A stretch of DNA of 30,582 bases from Dissophora ornata (GCA_025201705.1 MU616948.1:1-30582), one strand, 5' to 3'; counted from the stretch's first letter, positions 1-9,530 are shown. Translations and numbers: made by a program. The notes: generated from the letters alone by a model not told the origin.

Positions 1-5
1 CATAA

Positions 6-275
6 CGTAAACACTTCAAGTTCACTGTGAAATCATTAAAATCATTCACAGGATCTGTTCAAGAATACACGCTCCCCGGAGACGTTGAAAGAAGCCCTCT
101 CCTCCCCTGCACATACCCCGACTATTTCAGGGACGGAATGCCATACAAACACATATATCTGGTCGCAAGGGTCTTCATCGTTTTCGAAATCAGATAACGC
201 ACCGGATCTAGAGCTGTTGAGGATGCGTGCCGCGAGTTGAAGGGAGCGAATGCGTCGGTGTCGATGATTAATTAG
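6..275 (+). pseudogene. Decayed SWIM zinc-finger fragment (transposase-type)
   Basis: One plus frame from 6 reads RKHFKFTVKSLKSF, then CTYPDYFRDGMPYKHIYLVARV, a TAA at 195-197, and continues in the same frame with RTGSRAVEDACRELKGANASV to a TAG at 273-275. The middle part matches the layout of a SWIM zinc finger (CxCx(n)CxH followed by a hydrophobic stretch) as found in fungal MULE-type or domesticated transposase proteins. Two of the expected zinc-binding Cys codons are now TAC (Tyr), and an in-frame stop lies behind the finger. The frame also begins just after a TAA at 3-5. The fragment is therefore most likely a dead copy. Assignment rests on motif spacing only, and the rest of the element would lie left of the window. 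Confidence 0.6.
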
Positions 276-883
276 TTGAAGTGGAATCTGTATAGTAAGT
301 AAGGATTGCAGTGATGGGCGAGGGTAAAAGCGGGAATGCTCTCATCAACGATGGGCATCTGTAGACGTTGGTATAATAAAGACCGATTTCAACGCGCATG
401 TTGGCGGATTTCTTTTCTGCAGGGTAATATGTACAGGTCGATTTCAGTATGCACACTGGTCGATTTCACTACATCTTGAGATAACCCTCGTTTTAAAGCT
501 GTTCAGGCGGACGGACTAGGTCAGATTTGTACTCGATCTATCAGTCTACATGATTGTGTTTGTGCGAAACACCAAGTTCTTTCTCCTCATTTAAATCACC
601 CTTACCTGGTAAGCACTGGAAAAGGAAAAAAAAATGCTGGTAGAGCATTTTCAAGAATACGATGGGCTATGGTCACTTTATTACAGACCGCCCAAAATGA
701 TAGGTAAAATACGAAGATGTAGAAAAAAAAATATAGATAGTAGTGTACATATGCAAGTAGTAGATAAGTAAAAGTTAGCGGCATCTGCTGGGCAACGAGA
801 TTAGAGACAGATGCTAGCGGCGACCACTCTATAGTTAGCGTGTTGTTGAGCCGCTGGTACTATGACTGGAGTGAAGCAGCCAC
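276..883. other. Non-coding stretch, 3' flank of the 884-2100 gene
   Basis: No convincing coding frame on either strand. It is AT-rich with A/T runs near 628-640 and 721-735. It probably holds the 3' UTR of the minus-strand gene to its right, because a minus-strand AATAAA lies at 677-682. Confidence 0.5.
677..682 (-). terminator. AATAAA polyadenylation signal
   Basis: TTTATT on the plus strand reads AATAAA on the minus strand, about 200 nt beyond the stop codon of the 884-2100 gene. Position and sequence fit a poly(A) signal, but short motifs like this also occur by chance. Confidence 0.35.
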
Positions 884-2100
884 TTAGGGCTCTGTGGCGG
901 GTATTGAACATGTGCCGTTGCTCACAACGGCAACGACAGCTTCGCCTTGATTGGTATCGGTCTCGGCTTCGGCATTCGCGTCGGCCAACGGGTGATCGTC
1001 CTCCGAAGAGGTCACCATAATCTCAATCCCCGACAATCCCTCAGCGCTCTGCTCCCTGGTTTTATTAATGCTCCTCCGATTACCATCGGTGCTCTCAGCC
1101 GGGTCTGCTGCAGGGTTGATAATGGATGACCGCCTAAAAAACGACCCATTCTTGATTCGCTCTGCGATATCGCCGATCATACTAGCTGCAGAAGCCGACC
1201 GCGACCTGGTGCCAGAGCCACTCGATGGGTTGTTTTTAATTCCCGGTGCCGCTGCTGCCGCTATTGGTGGCATGAGGATGCGCACACTTGACGACGATTG
1301 CGTTCTGGTGTTGCTGGGTCGCAGTTGCTGATCCTGTATAGGCTGCCCTTGCTCCTGTTGCTCCAATTGCTGTCGCCGCAAATCTTCCTCCAGCTGCTGC
1401 TGCTCCTGTTGCTTTTGTTGCGAAATCGCAAAGGTTCTCTTTACACGCTGAGCAAAGGCATCAAAGTTGCCGTGCTGAGCCTGGCGATAGGCTGCAAAGG
1501 TCGGGTAAGCTACCGAGTTGGTCGAGTCTGTGGTATTACCTCGCGGCCGGGTCTGGAACTTGACATTGCGCTGCGCTCGTGCAGGTGTTGCTAGGGGCGA
1601 TTCCTGTTGGGCGTCCTCGAGTTCTGCAAAGCGCGCCCCCTTGACGACGGCAGGTGGCCGCTCTGCGGCAGTGGAAGAATGCAGTCGGATGGCAGGGGAG
1701 GATGGAAGTGCGTCTGGCCGGGTAGGTGAGTGCAGGGTGACTGGCGTTGGGATGGGGGAATGGGTATAGACGGGCAGACTCGACTCGGTGTGCGGAGAGG
1801 GCACAAAAAACCTGATAATAAGCTGTGGATACCCGGCAAAGGAAGAATATATAACCACAGGTGAGTGGGGGGTGCGTGTGTGTTTGATTACACACACTAC
1901 TGTTTGTGCCTTTGAGCAATTCTTACAGAGCAGACAAGCCAGAGTCCAAAGTAAACGCCAAGGATAGCGCCGAGGGCCTTTGAGGAGATGCTGTGGTTTT
2001 TGCCGTAGATGACAGGGAGGGTGATGCAGAGCACGGCAGCAATCACAAAGAGACAGCGCTGCACAGGCTTGTGCCATGGCGGGTAGACATGGTGGAACAT
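884..2100 (-). CDS. Two-helix membrane protein with Gln-rich, disordered tail, unknown function
   Basis: Two exons, 1927-2100 and 884-1822 on the minus strand, joined across a 104-nt intron (donor GTAAGA, acceptor CCACAG), give 370 residues. The first ATG in frame is at 2100; the codon two before it is GTG. The N-terminus MFHHVYPPWHKPVQ leads into a hydrophobic segment at about 15-33. A second follows at about 42-64, and the intron splits it, which supports the join. The rest is low complexity: a Pro/Ser/Thr stretch, a central part with KGARFAELEDAQ and FAAYRQAQHGNFDAFAQRVKR, a Gln-rich coiled-coil-like run, and a Ser-rich, acidic C-terminus. I do not recognise a family. The expected topology is a membrane hairpin with a long soluble, probably cytosolic tail. 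The long overlapping frame that reads through the intron is not the gene. Confidence 0.6.
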
Positions 2101-2406
2101 GATCACGAATCAGATCCGATGCCTCTGAGGGCACAGCGTGGGGAGGAGGGGTGAGTTGTTGTGTGTTGACAGTGGGAGTGAAGGGGAGGAGGGGATCAGG
2201 ATGGGAGGGTCGCAGGAATGAATGAATGAAGGGGTGGATGGGAGGAGGGAAGGAGGAAGGAGTGAATGAGGCCCACCACTGGCAGACACGGGCACTGGGC
2301 CTAGACGGTGGACGGACAACCGGGCCGGCAGCACCCCATTTATTTTCTTCGCCTTCGAATTAACCGTATTAACCGTATTAACCGTATTCTGTGTCTGTGG
2401 AACTGC
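2101..2406. other. Intergenic: 3' end of F-box gene and promoter of the 884-2100 gene
   Basis: About 300 bp between two minus-strand genes. It contains G/A-rich tracts (2190-2270) and three perfect copies of a 9-bp repeat at 2362-2388. No TATA element is evident. Confidence 0.5.
2362..2388. repeat. 9-bp tandem repeat, three copies
   Basis: AACCGTATT occurs three times head to tail (2362-2370, 2371-2379, 2380-2388), 19 bp from the F-box gene stop and upstream of the next minus-strand gene. It could be a small satellite or a cluster of binding sites; nothing here decides between them. Confidence 0.8.
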
Positions 2407-3891
2407 TTATCGCCCTGCTTTGAACGCATCGAGCCTCGACTGAGCCACCGCCATCTCTCGCCGACTGTACACGCCGAATAAAATACCGCTCTGCCGCAGC
2501 TGCTCTGCTCGCGCCTCGTGCTGCTTCCGGTCGATGTGAAGCATGCCCTCCCATGTCGTCAGCCGCCAGTGCTGCACCACCCACTCCACATCCTCAGCGC
2601 CCATCGTTTGATCAGTATTGACAACCGAAACATATCGTAGGCGCGTCAATCCCGCTAGCCTGCCCAGACCGGCGCCCAGCGTCAGGGCCAGTCCATCCGT
2701 GACACCGGCCGCCCTACCTATGTCCAGCTCGTAGAGTTGATGCAGCCGAGACAACTGTCCAAAGACGGCCTCTATAAATGAATCTGCGACCCCCATAATA
2801 CAGACTCTGAATACCCGGAGTCCCATGCAGACCCAAGGCGCGCCATCCAGGATGTCCTTGGCCCATATCTCGTCTGCAGCAATGACTCGTAGATTGGGGC
2901 ACGCGCTCAGGACTTCCTGGACATGGCTATCTACGGCCGCAATGCCTCTCAGGTCAATCGTCTCCAGCGTCGCGAAATGTCTCTGCAGCGCAAGATATGA
3001 TGCGCTGCCAAACGAATTCAAACTACGCGACCCGACACTCCCGCGAACATTAAACAACTTGACTTGGGTCATGGCATCCAGGACTTGTGCCACTTCACCA
3101 TCTTCGATACGAGGATTACAGAGCGTGAAGGATTCGAGTTTTGTACAGGCAGGGAGCGTCTCTTCTACAAAGATCCTTGTTGGGAATGGCTCATCAAAGT
3201 TCCACTCCAAAGATCGCAACTGGGGGCATTTCGCTATGAAGTGGGGAACGAATTCAGATCCTGCGTCGTCTGGCAACATCGGGTGCTTGAAAGAGAGCGC
3301 AGTGATGTTGGGGAACACCAAACCAGGCAAACCGACGGCATCTTTGACCAGCCCCATACAATCGTGGGCCGAGACAAAGCGTTTGAGCTGACCGCACATG
3401 CGGAGAAACTGGTCGGAGACCTCCTCATCATAGTTGGTGGTCGTGGTTTCTAGCACCTCGAGTCGTGGGCACGACAGGACCGCGCGAAGGACCGCGGGAG
3501 TGATTGCCGGGTCGGACTCAAAGACCCTCAACGTCGAATGGTTCCTGGAAATCAGCTGGCTGAGCACTTCCATGTATGATGTCAAACTATCTTCCGCGAC
3601 GCGATGTCCGACTAGACGCAGAGTAGTCAGGTTAGAGCAATGTTCCAGCTCCGCGTCGAGCCCTTGTACGCTCCCGAGCATGAGCTCACGGATGTGGTGC
3701 CCGTTCTGCTCAAACGCTTGCAGTGATGGCTGCCTGTTGAACCCAAGTCCAAACCGAATATGCTGCCAGAGCAGGACGGAGCAGGTCGACCACCAGGCCC
3801 TGGATATCAGGATGCAGGAGGACATGTCCCTGCGACCGAGGAAGCGCGCGATGGCGGACCGTATTTCGGGAATTTCAAGTGCTTTGTCCAT
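2407..3891 (-). CDS. F-box/LRR-like protein
   Basis: A single exon of 494 residues starting at the ATG at 3891. The frame is open for 72 more codons upstream, but that part reads like 5' UTR, while MDKALEIPEI is a typical start for this family. Residues 1-45 (EIPEIRSAIARFLGRRDMSSCILISRAWW, then VLLWQHI) have the pattern of an F-box: helix, Leu/Val spacing, and the W followed by 'LLW'. The remainder is a series of degenerate leucine-rich repeats of about 25-30 residues (LTTLRLVG, LEVLETT, LRSLEWNF, LESFTLCNP, LETIDLRG, LRVIAADE, LTRLRYVSV). Family knowledge: F-box proteins recruit substrates to SCF ubiquitin ligases through Skp1, and the LRR part binds the substrate. Large families of such genes are common in Mucoromycota-type fungi. 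The substrate is unknown. Confidence 0.78.
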   Translation of the reverse strand: MDKALEIPEIRSAIARFLGRRDMSSCILISRAWWSTCSVLLWQHIRFGLGFNRQPSLQAFEQNGHHIRELMLGSVQGLDAELEHCSNLTTLRLVGHRVAEDSLTSYMEVLSQLISRNHSTLRVFESDPAITPAVLRAVLSCPRLEVLETTTTNYDEEVSDQFLRMCGQLKRFVSAHDCMGLVKDAVGLPGLVFPNITALSFKHPMLPDDAGSEFVPHFIAKCPQLRSLEWNFDEPFPTRIFVEETLPACTKLESFTLCNPRIEDGEVAQVLDAMTQVKLFNVRGSVGSRSLNSFGSASYLALQRHFATLETIDLRGIAAVDSHVQEVLSACPNLRVIAADEIWAKDILDGAPWVCMGLRVFRVCIMGVADSFIEAVFGQLSRLHQLYELDIGRAAGVTDGLALTLGAGLGRLAGLTRLRYVSVVNTDQTMGAEDVEWVVQHWRLTTWEGMLHIDRKQHEARAEQLRQSGILFGVYSRREMAVAQSRLDAFKAGR

Positions 3892-4195
3892 GTTGGTTCT
3901 GCAGAGATGGATGAGGAATGAGGAATAAGGATGCGGAATACGCGTACAGAAAGCTTTTTTTTTTCGATTGAGAATGGAATGTGCACCGCCCATGTGGTCG
4001 ATGGTCAAGAATGCGTGTCGCTTTTTGACAGCATTGCCACCAGCTTTGCCACCTCCCATGTCAGCCCGGGCCACAGCATTCACCCTGCGCCCCCTGCCAA
4101 AGTACATGAAGTATGTAGAAAAAGAATATTTATTACACGCTATTTAAATTATGGTGATTATGCAATAAAGACATGTTCCCTCAAAACATGACACT
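3892..4195. other. Intergenic between F-box and RNase T2 genes
   Basis: About 300 bp holding the 5' flank of the F-box gene (with a poly-T run at 3955-3964) and the 3' flank of the RNase gene, including its likely poly(A) signal. No coding sequence is seen. Confidence 0.5.
4129..4134 (-). terminator. AATAAA polyadenylation signal of the RNase T2 gene
   Basis: TTTATT on the plus strand, about 62 nt past the stop codon of the minus-strand RNase gene. Confidence 0.5.
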
Positions 4196-5414
4196 TTATG
4201 CGCAGTGGGTCGAGGTGACGGTATCGCTATAGCAGACGAGTCCAGACTTGCACTGGTTCAGGATCCAGGTGCCCTGGTTGCACTTGGAGTACTGGTTGGA
4301 AGTACCGGGGGCGACGCAGACCGTGGCGCCGCTGGTCGAGCAAGAGCCGCTCTGCTTGCCAGTGGGGATAGCTCCCGAGGGCGAGGTCGTGGTCGTGGCG
4401 GCTGTCGTGGTTGAGGTGGCCGTCTTGGTCGAGGTCGAGGTGGCCGTGGTCGAGGTGGTGGTGGCCGTGGTGGTGGTGGTGGCCGTGGTGGTGGTGGTGG
4501 TGGTGGTGGTGACTGAAGTGCCGCCCTTGACAGGGTACGAGATCGTTCCGCTGCACGATCCAGTCGACTCGGGGCCAGTAGACACGTACTGATCTCCGTT
4601 CTGCATGTTGAAGAACAACCAAATCTCGCTCAACACACCCGAGGTGCAGTTGATCTCGGCGTCGACACCAAAGGCAGCCTTGATAGCAGCGTGCATGGCT
4701 GAGGCAGTGGGGTTAGAGCCAGGGGTGATGCCGGCGGCAGCCAAGGCCTGGTACAAGTTGTACTGAGATCGCAGGGCAAGAGCCTTGCTGAAGTAGTTGT
4801 AAACATCCTCGTCCTGGACGTAGCTGGAGATGCAGGAGGGAGCCAAGGTCGAGACACAGGTGCCGTGCTTGGACCATTCGTGGGACCAGAACGCATTGTT
4901 GTCGCCAGTGTACGACGACCAGTAGGTGTTCATGTTGTCCATGAAACCAGATGGCGTTCCAGCGTAGTTCTGGAGGCGGGTTTGAACATCCTATATTACA
5001 CGCCAGAGAAAGAACACGAGCATGGTGCAAGGTTAGTATCAGTGGCAGACCTACAAGCTAAATCGCAGACACGACTGAACACAAAGCCAAGCACGTGGCA
5101 CCTACAGTGTAGACGCGGGTAGAGTCGCATCCGCTGGCGGAGCCCTGTCCACCGGAGCAGGTATCAGGCCAGAGTCCGTGCATGGTGAACTCGTTGTCAG
5201 GTCCCAATCCCAAGTACCACTGCTGGACCAAAACCAACAATCCCATCGAGGGCAAGCAGCAAGAGTCCACACCGCTCGATGCTGAGGAGCAGGAGAGGAC
5301 ATTGACAGGGCAGGTCGCAGCGCGAGGAGAGAGAATCGAGTTGTTCAAAGGAAGGGCCGAGACGACAGAGAGGGTGGCCATGGCCACAGAGGCAGCGATC
5401 GTGGTGAACTTCAT
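4196..5414 (-). CDS. Secreted ribonuclease T2 with Thr-rich linker and CBM19-like module
   Basis: Two exons, 5106-5414 and 4196-4990, join across a 115-nt intron (donor GTAGGT, acceptor TATAG) to 367 residues. Residues 1-20 are a signal peptide (cleavage expected near SALP). Both conserved active-site segments of RNase T2 are present: [13 protein letters not shown] with His79, and [17 protein letters not shown] with His140, Glu141 and His145. The enzyme should cleave single-stranded RNA through a 2',3'-cyclic phosphate, outside the cell or in the vacuole. Many Cys residues suggest disulfides. Residues 261-307 are almost pure Thr/Ala/Ser, a likely O-glycosylated spacer. Residues 318-367 form a separate six-Cys module ([26 protein letters not shown]) resembling chitin-binding CBM19; that part is inferred from Cys spacing. 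A TATA box lies about 95 nt upstream. Confidence 0.94.
4379..4519 (-). repeat. Low-complexity GTG/GGT tract coding the Thr-rich linker
   Basis: Plus-strand GTGGTG-type trinucleotide repetition inside the RNase T2 gene, coding about 47 Thr/Ala/Ser residues. Runs of this kind change length readily between strains, and antisense frames across it are artefacts. Confidence 0.8.
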
Positions 5415-5507
5415 TTTGCTTGAAAGTATAGCGATGGGAAGCTGAGTTGAGAAAAGCAGGGCGGCGGAGAAGGGTAAGGAACAAAAAGAAACGAGAATGG
5501 CAGCAAG

Positions 5508-5515
5508 TATTTATA
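5508..5515 (-). promoter_or_regulatory. TATA box of the RNase T2 gene
   Basis: The minus strand reads CTTATAAATACT, about 94 nt before the ATG at 5414. Other genes in this window show a TATA box at a similar distance. Confidence 0.6.
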
Positions 5516-8500
5516 AGGGCGAGCTGGCACCCACAAGAGTTGATTGGCATGTATATACACCTGGGTCTGGAAGTATGAGGATGAGCCGGCAGAGAGAAAC
5601 ACAAGGCAGCATGCCCTAATAGCACAAGAGCTTGCATTTGTCCTCTGTGTGCCTGTACTGTACCCCTCGGTGAGAATGAAATATATAAAATACAATTTGG
5701 TAGGTTGCCAGGAAAAACAAAAAGGTTCAGGGCCAAAGGAAAGCGATGAGAAGATGGCATTTGCCAATCAAATGCCAGGGAAGGCAAGGGCATTCTCGCG
5801 GCGTGTGATTTTGTCCACTCATTCAGGCTCCCATTGGATGAGGCAGCGAGTAAGAAAATACGGACGATCATGGTCGTAGTAGCGTGTTTGAATAAGGTGC
5901 CGAATCCGAAGCAATTAAACGATTGATAATACTATTAAACCGAGGTGCTATTGCCTGATGCAAGGGGAAAAGTGGATTTGTTTGTTTGTTTATTCGCATT
6001 GTTTGCGCGAACGGAGGGAGGTCTGATTTTGCGTTTGATGCTCATGGGAAGGGACAAAATATGTCACTAAGCGTGAGAGCCTTCTTTCTGTCCTAAATAC
6101 AAACAGCTGCAATAATAATACAGGGATTGCTGACACGCCTACTTTGAAGCCTGTCCATCCCGCAAAATAGTCCACAATCACTACAATATGTACACCTGCA
6201 GCCCCGCAGAACCCTGACTCAAATAACCGACATTACAGAACAGGAAACCATCCGTGTACGGGATGATGACAAAGAAAATCTAAGAGTATGCAGTTCGCAG
6301 TCGAGACGGCTTTTGGGCTCCGCATGCCGCCACGGGAAGGGATAGAAGCAAACGATGCCGCGGAGAATAATGTGAAGTGTCCTCTAGCCCTGGGGAGATG
6401 AATTAGGGTCAACTGTGGGCACCGCTTTTGTGTTTCCGTGCCTTTTGTGGCGTTATATTATTTGTGCCTAGATTCAGCATGCTACCATGCTGCCATGTCC
6501 AAGAATGTAATCATCGCAAGGGTAGTTTTAGACCCGTTTTCAAGATCCAAAGAAAACAGAGAAAAAAGTGGATACATACATGGTGGCACAGTGGCCTGGT
6601 AGCATGGGTGGCAACAACTGCAAGGGTAGCGTGTCAAGAGTCAGCTTTCACCTATCAATGCTTAATGGCCATACACATGAATACGACGAGTGGATGAGGA
6701 TATCGACCGGCAGAATCTGGGGAACGGAAAGTTATAACTCTAAAAACACAGTACGCAATCGGCAATGACAATGCGTAGTAGGCTCTGATAGAATATCTCA
6801 TAAGCCAATGCCAAGATGCTGGACAGCGTGGGTACACAAAACTGTCAGAGGGGAAGAAATGTGTGCGTGTCGGGTGCGACGGTGCGGATTGGAAGATAAA
6901 GGAATGATAGCGAAGCGACGAAGCATCTGCATCTGCATATGTACCCCGCGGTGACACGGCAATACATGACCCCACACAAAACCCTGCAGCATGGAGACGC
7001 CCAAAAAAACAAAAAGAAACGCGTTCGCCGTCTCTGTTTGTGATTCGCTCAGGGATATGGTTCGACACTATCAAAGCCAGCGAATCACATTCCCGCGGTA
7101 GACAGACACGACCATCGTCGTCTCCGACAGGCCGCACGTTGTATTCATCTACAAATCTGATCGGCACTGCATCTGAATGCACCAAGAAAATGAGAAAAAA
7201 AAAATGGCCCGAAACCGGGATTCCCCTTGCTCTCTTTGAATTTTTTTTGCCGGTCGAGCGTCCTGGGCCACTGCTCGCTTCGCGTGCACCGATTGCTGTT
7301 GTGCTCCATCTACCTGCAATCTGCGCGTGCGACTATCCTTGTATATAAGTTTCCCCTTTGGCCTAGACTGCCTCGGGCGCATCCGCAACGCTCGCTTCCG
7401 ATAATGTGCATAACATGCGGTAGTACAGATGTATGTGCGACTTAGAAGTCAGAACACAAATCTTAGTTTTTTTTTTTTGCTATATCCATGGATGCACGCC
7501 ATTAAAGGGTTGGACCATTCCGATTAGAAAACGAATCGTAGTTGAATGGGCGTACTAAAAAAATCATCGGTGGAATGACTGCGCAGCTGAAGATTGAAGT
7601 TTTTATTTAGGCAATCCATGTGCAGCAGGATGACAGCATTCCATAACAGCATGCAGGGCGGAATATCCATTTCTTCGCCGAGTGCCAACTTTCCGTTCAA
7701 GATTCACCTTTCCAATTGCTGCATACATATCAGGCTGGTTACACGAGCTGTTCGCTCTGGAATGCTGGCGACTGAAAATATCCAACTGCTATTGTTATCC
7801 TGAATGTCTGGCAAATAACTTTGGACCGGTCTGGGAAATTTCGTCTCCATCGCTCTTCATAGCGTTGGATTTCGTAAAGTGACTACAGACTATCAAGGAT
7901 CGTGGACAAGAGTTTTTGCTTTGCTCAATACACGTTCGTGCCAAAACAGCGTTAGATTGTCATTGAGAAATTCAATATCTTCGTCTTCTCATCGGAATTG
8001 CGAGCAACTGAAGCAACCTCCACTCCATCGGTGTGGCAAATCCAAAGGCGGCGGAAGACAATATCCGGAGAGTTTGCAGGAGAGGATGAAAAGAAGCGTT
8101 GTTTGGCTATTTGTCCAACGGCGAAGTAATTAATGGGAAGATAGGCTGGTTGGCCGCTTGGCACTGATGCAGGCTCAGGTCTACCATGCAATCAAAGAGA
8201 GTGTTCCACAAACGATGAGTGTTGCAAAAGCCCAGACTCCCAGAAGTGATGAACAGTGAGCATACGCCTAACTCGCGTTTCTTCTAAGTGGCGCGTCGTG
8301 TTACCAACTTGCCACGCGACTCTGCTTATGAATTGAATGATAGGTTGTACCTGCTGGGGGATTCGCCTCCAATAGAGAGACCATGTTTTGCTGAATGGCC
8401 GATGATACCCTCTGATAAATGTGAATTGGCTGAACTGGCGCCGCAGACTGTAGGCTCTTGGCAACCCCTCGTGGCGATCTCCTCCATGTCAAGGCATGCA

Positions 8501-8578
8501 GGTTTGAAGCTATTACTGGGTCTCTACGAGCCACAACCAGATTTACTCTCTAACTTTCTTGCATGCGATCAGAGATAT
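5516..8578. other. Gene-poor stretch of about 3 kb
   Basis: No intact gene is supported here. Frames present are short, lack family motifs, and several begin at non-ATG codons. Poly-T and poly-A runs occur at 7196-7204, 7238-7247 and 7468-7479. An orphan TATA element sits at 7342-7349. On the minus strand between about 8470 and 7600, several short frames look gene-like in composition (one ends NGYSALHAVMECCHPAAHG, faintly like an ankyrin repeat), but they are broken by many stops and frame changes. I read this as a possible decayed gene, not an annotatable one. Confidence 0.45.
7342..7349 (+). promoter_or_regulatory. Orphan TATA element
   Basis: TATATAAG, the same octamer found in front of the TANGO2 gene at 9523-9530, but with no convincing coding sequence in the following few hundred bases. 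It may be chance, or the core promoter of a non-coding transcript or lost gene. Confidence 0.25.
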
Positions 8579-8863
8579 TGTTGTAGGGGGAGATGGCTCG
8601 GGTTCGATACAGGCTTATAGAACTAGATAGTCCTCAATGGCTTAGTTGCTCAGAATAACACGCTATAGTCGCAGACGCTACACACACACACACACACGCA
8701 CACTGAGGAGGGAGGTCAGCTCGACGACCAGCGCTCGATGTCAAAGAGAGACAAGGAGCACTCTGGGGCCTGTCCTCAGCTGCCTCTTATACCCTCCCAG
8801 TGCACTCTATCACGTGGAGTAGCTATCTAGTCGCTAATCTAACGGACCCTTTCCAGGCCAACA
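8579..8863. mobile_element. Probable solo LTR, 285 bp
   Basis: The segment starts TGTTG and ends CAACA, the canonical TG...CA inverted ends of an LTR, here as a 5-bp perfect pair. It is bounded on both sides by ATAT (8575-8578 and 8864-8867), consistent with a short target-site duplication. Read on the minus strand it contains a TATA-like GGGTATAAGAGG near 8790-8801, as expected for U3/R. It also holds a CA microsatellite (about 8679-8699). No internal gag/pol region and no second LTR are found in the window, so a solo LTR left by recombination is the simplest reading. Family (Copia or Gypsy) cannot be told. Confidence 0.5.
8679..8699. repeat. (AC)n microsatellite
   Basis: About ten AC units with one interruption toward the right end, inside the probable LTR. 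Confidence 0.85.
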
Positions 8864-8866
8864 ATA

Positions 8867-9115
8867 TCACTTCAGCAAGATGGCAGGACGCTTTCCGTTT
8901 CTGAAACTGATGACCGGTTGCTGCATATCGGGAGAAGATTCTGTCATGCAAACAACAATGTCATTATCTAGATTGTCCACAAGCGCTAGGTTATAGACCA
9001 GAGGCAGCATAAAATCACTCTGGACACCCTCTAACCCATACCCAGCGGACCCCAAAATGGTTGCAACATCCGCCCCAGTTTGGGTTCTTGTGAAGACTTC
9101 GGGCTCTTTTGGTGA
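8867..9115 (-). pseudogene. Gene remnant beside the solo LTR, unknown family
   Basis: One minus-strand frame reads PSSPKSLYGSPKEPEVF, then GADVATILGSAGYGLEGVQ, PLVYNLALVDNLDNDIVVC and ISFRNGKRPAILLK, ending in TGA at the LTR boundary. The composition and regular hydrophobic pattern look like real protein, but there is no start codon in this frame before a TAA, no splice partner I can find, and no family I recognise. It may be the last exon of a decayed gene. The 9055 'start' in the same frame is an internal codon, not an initiator. Confidence 0.3.
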
Positions 9116-9522
9116 GCCATAAAGGGATTTAGGGCTACTGGGGTTTTACGCTCACCGGTACACAGCCGTTTCACAAGCCGACTTTTTCCTGGAATGACGG
9201 AGAATGACGTTTTTCCTCTGTCCCAAGTTCCACGCGCTCCCTCGTGCGCGGCATGTGTGTTTCTTGATTATTCGAGAAGCCACGGGAAAGAATACGAGAC
9301 ATGGAAGCGACGGTTCGATTTGATTGTGCCCATTTTAGGGGATTCCATTTTCGGGTGTGCCTGAAATGCAGCCAGTGGTGCAGATCCGAGATGAGATCAC
9401 CGGGGATTCGAACACAGAGACACAGACCCCACCCCTATCCGAGACACGCATGGGCCACGCAGGAACCGGCTATCGGGACAGACCCCTGCGGCCTTGGCGT
9501 GCATGCGGACTGTGCCTTAAAG

Positions 9523-9530
9523 TATATAAG
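9523..9530 (+). promoter_or_regulatory. TATA box of the TANGO2-like gene
   Basis: TATATAAG, 103 nt before the ATG at 9633, followed by a C/T- and A-rich leader typical of fungal 5' UTRs. Confidence 0.65.

Noticed and set aside
884..2134. 416-residue minus-strand frame as one uninterrupted gene
   Set aside because: Its first 104 codons run in the wrong frame over a clear membrane-protein exon and through an intron; splicing 1926-1823 gives a coherent protein.
3892..4107. 72-codon N-terminal extension of the F-box protein
   Set aside because: Lys/Arg/Gly-rich, unlike the family, and the F-box normally begins a few residues after the start at 3891.
4248..4592. Plus-strand Val-rich frame over the RNase gene
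   Set aside because: Antisense reading of the Thr-codon repeat.
5990..6181. Minus-strand frame with a hydrophobic stretch (YFAGWTGFKVGVSAIPVLLLQLF)
   Set aside because: Starts on GTG, has a stop shortly upstream, no splice partner and no family match.
6655..7185. 176-codon minus-strand frame
   Set aside because: Begins on a GTG codon; composition is random-like and it has no motif or credible promoter.
8585..8612. Possible retrotransposon primer-binding site (TGGCTCGGGTTCGATAC)
   Set aside because: Resembles a tRNA T-arm, but the spacing to an acceptor end is wrong and it falls inside the better-supported LTR boundaries.
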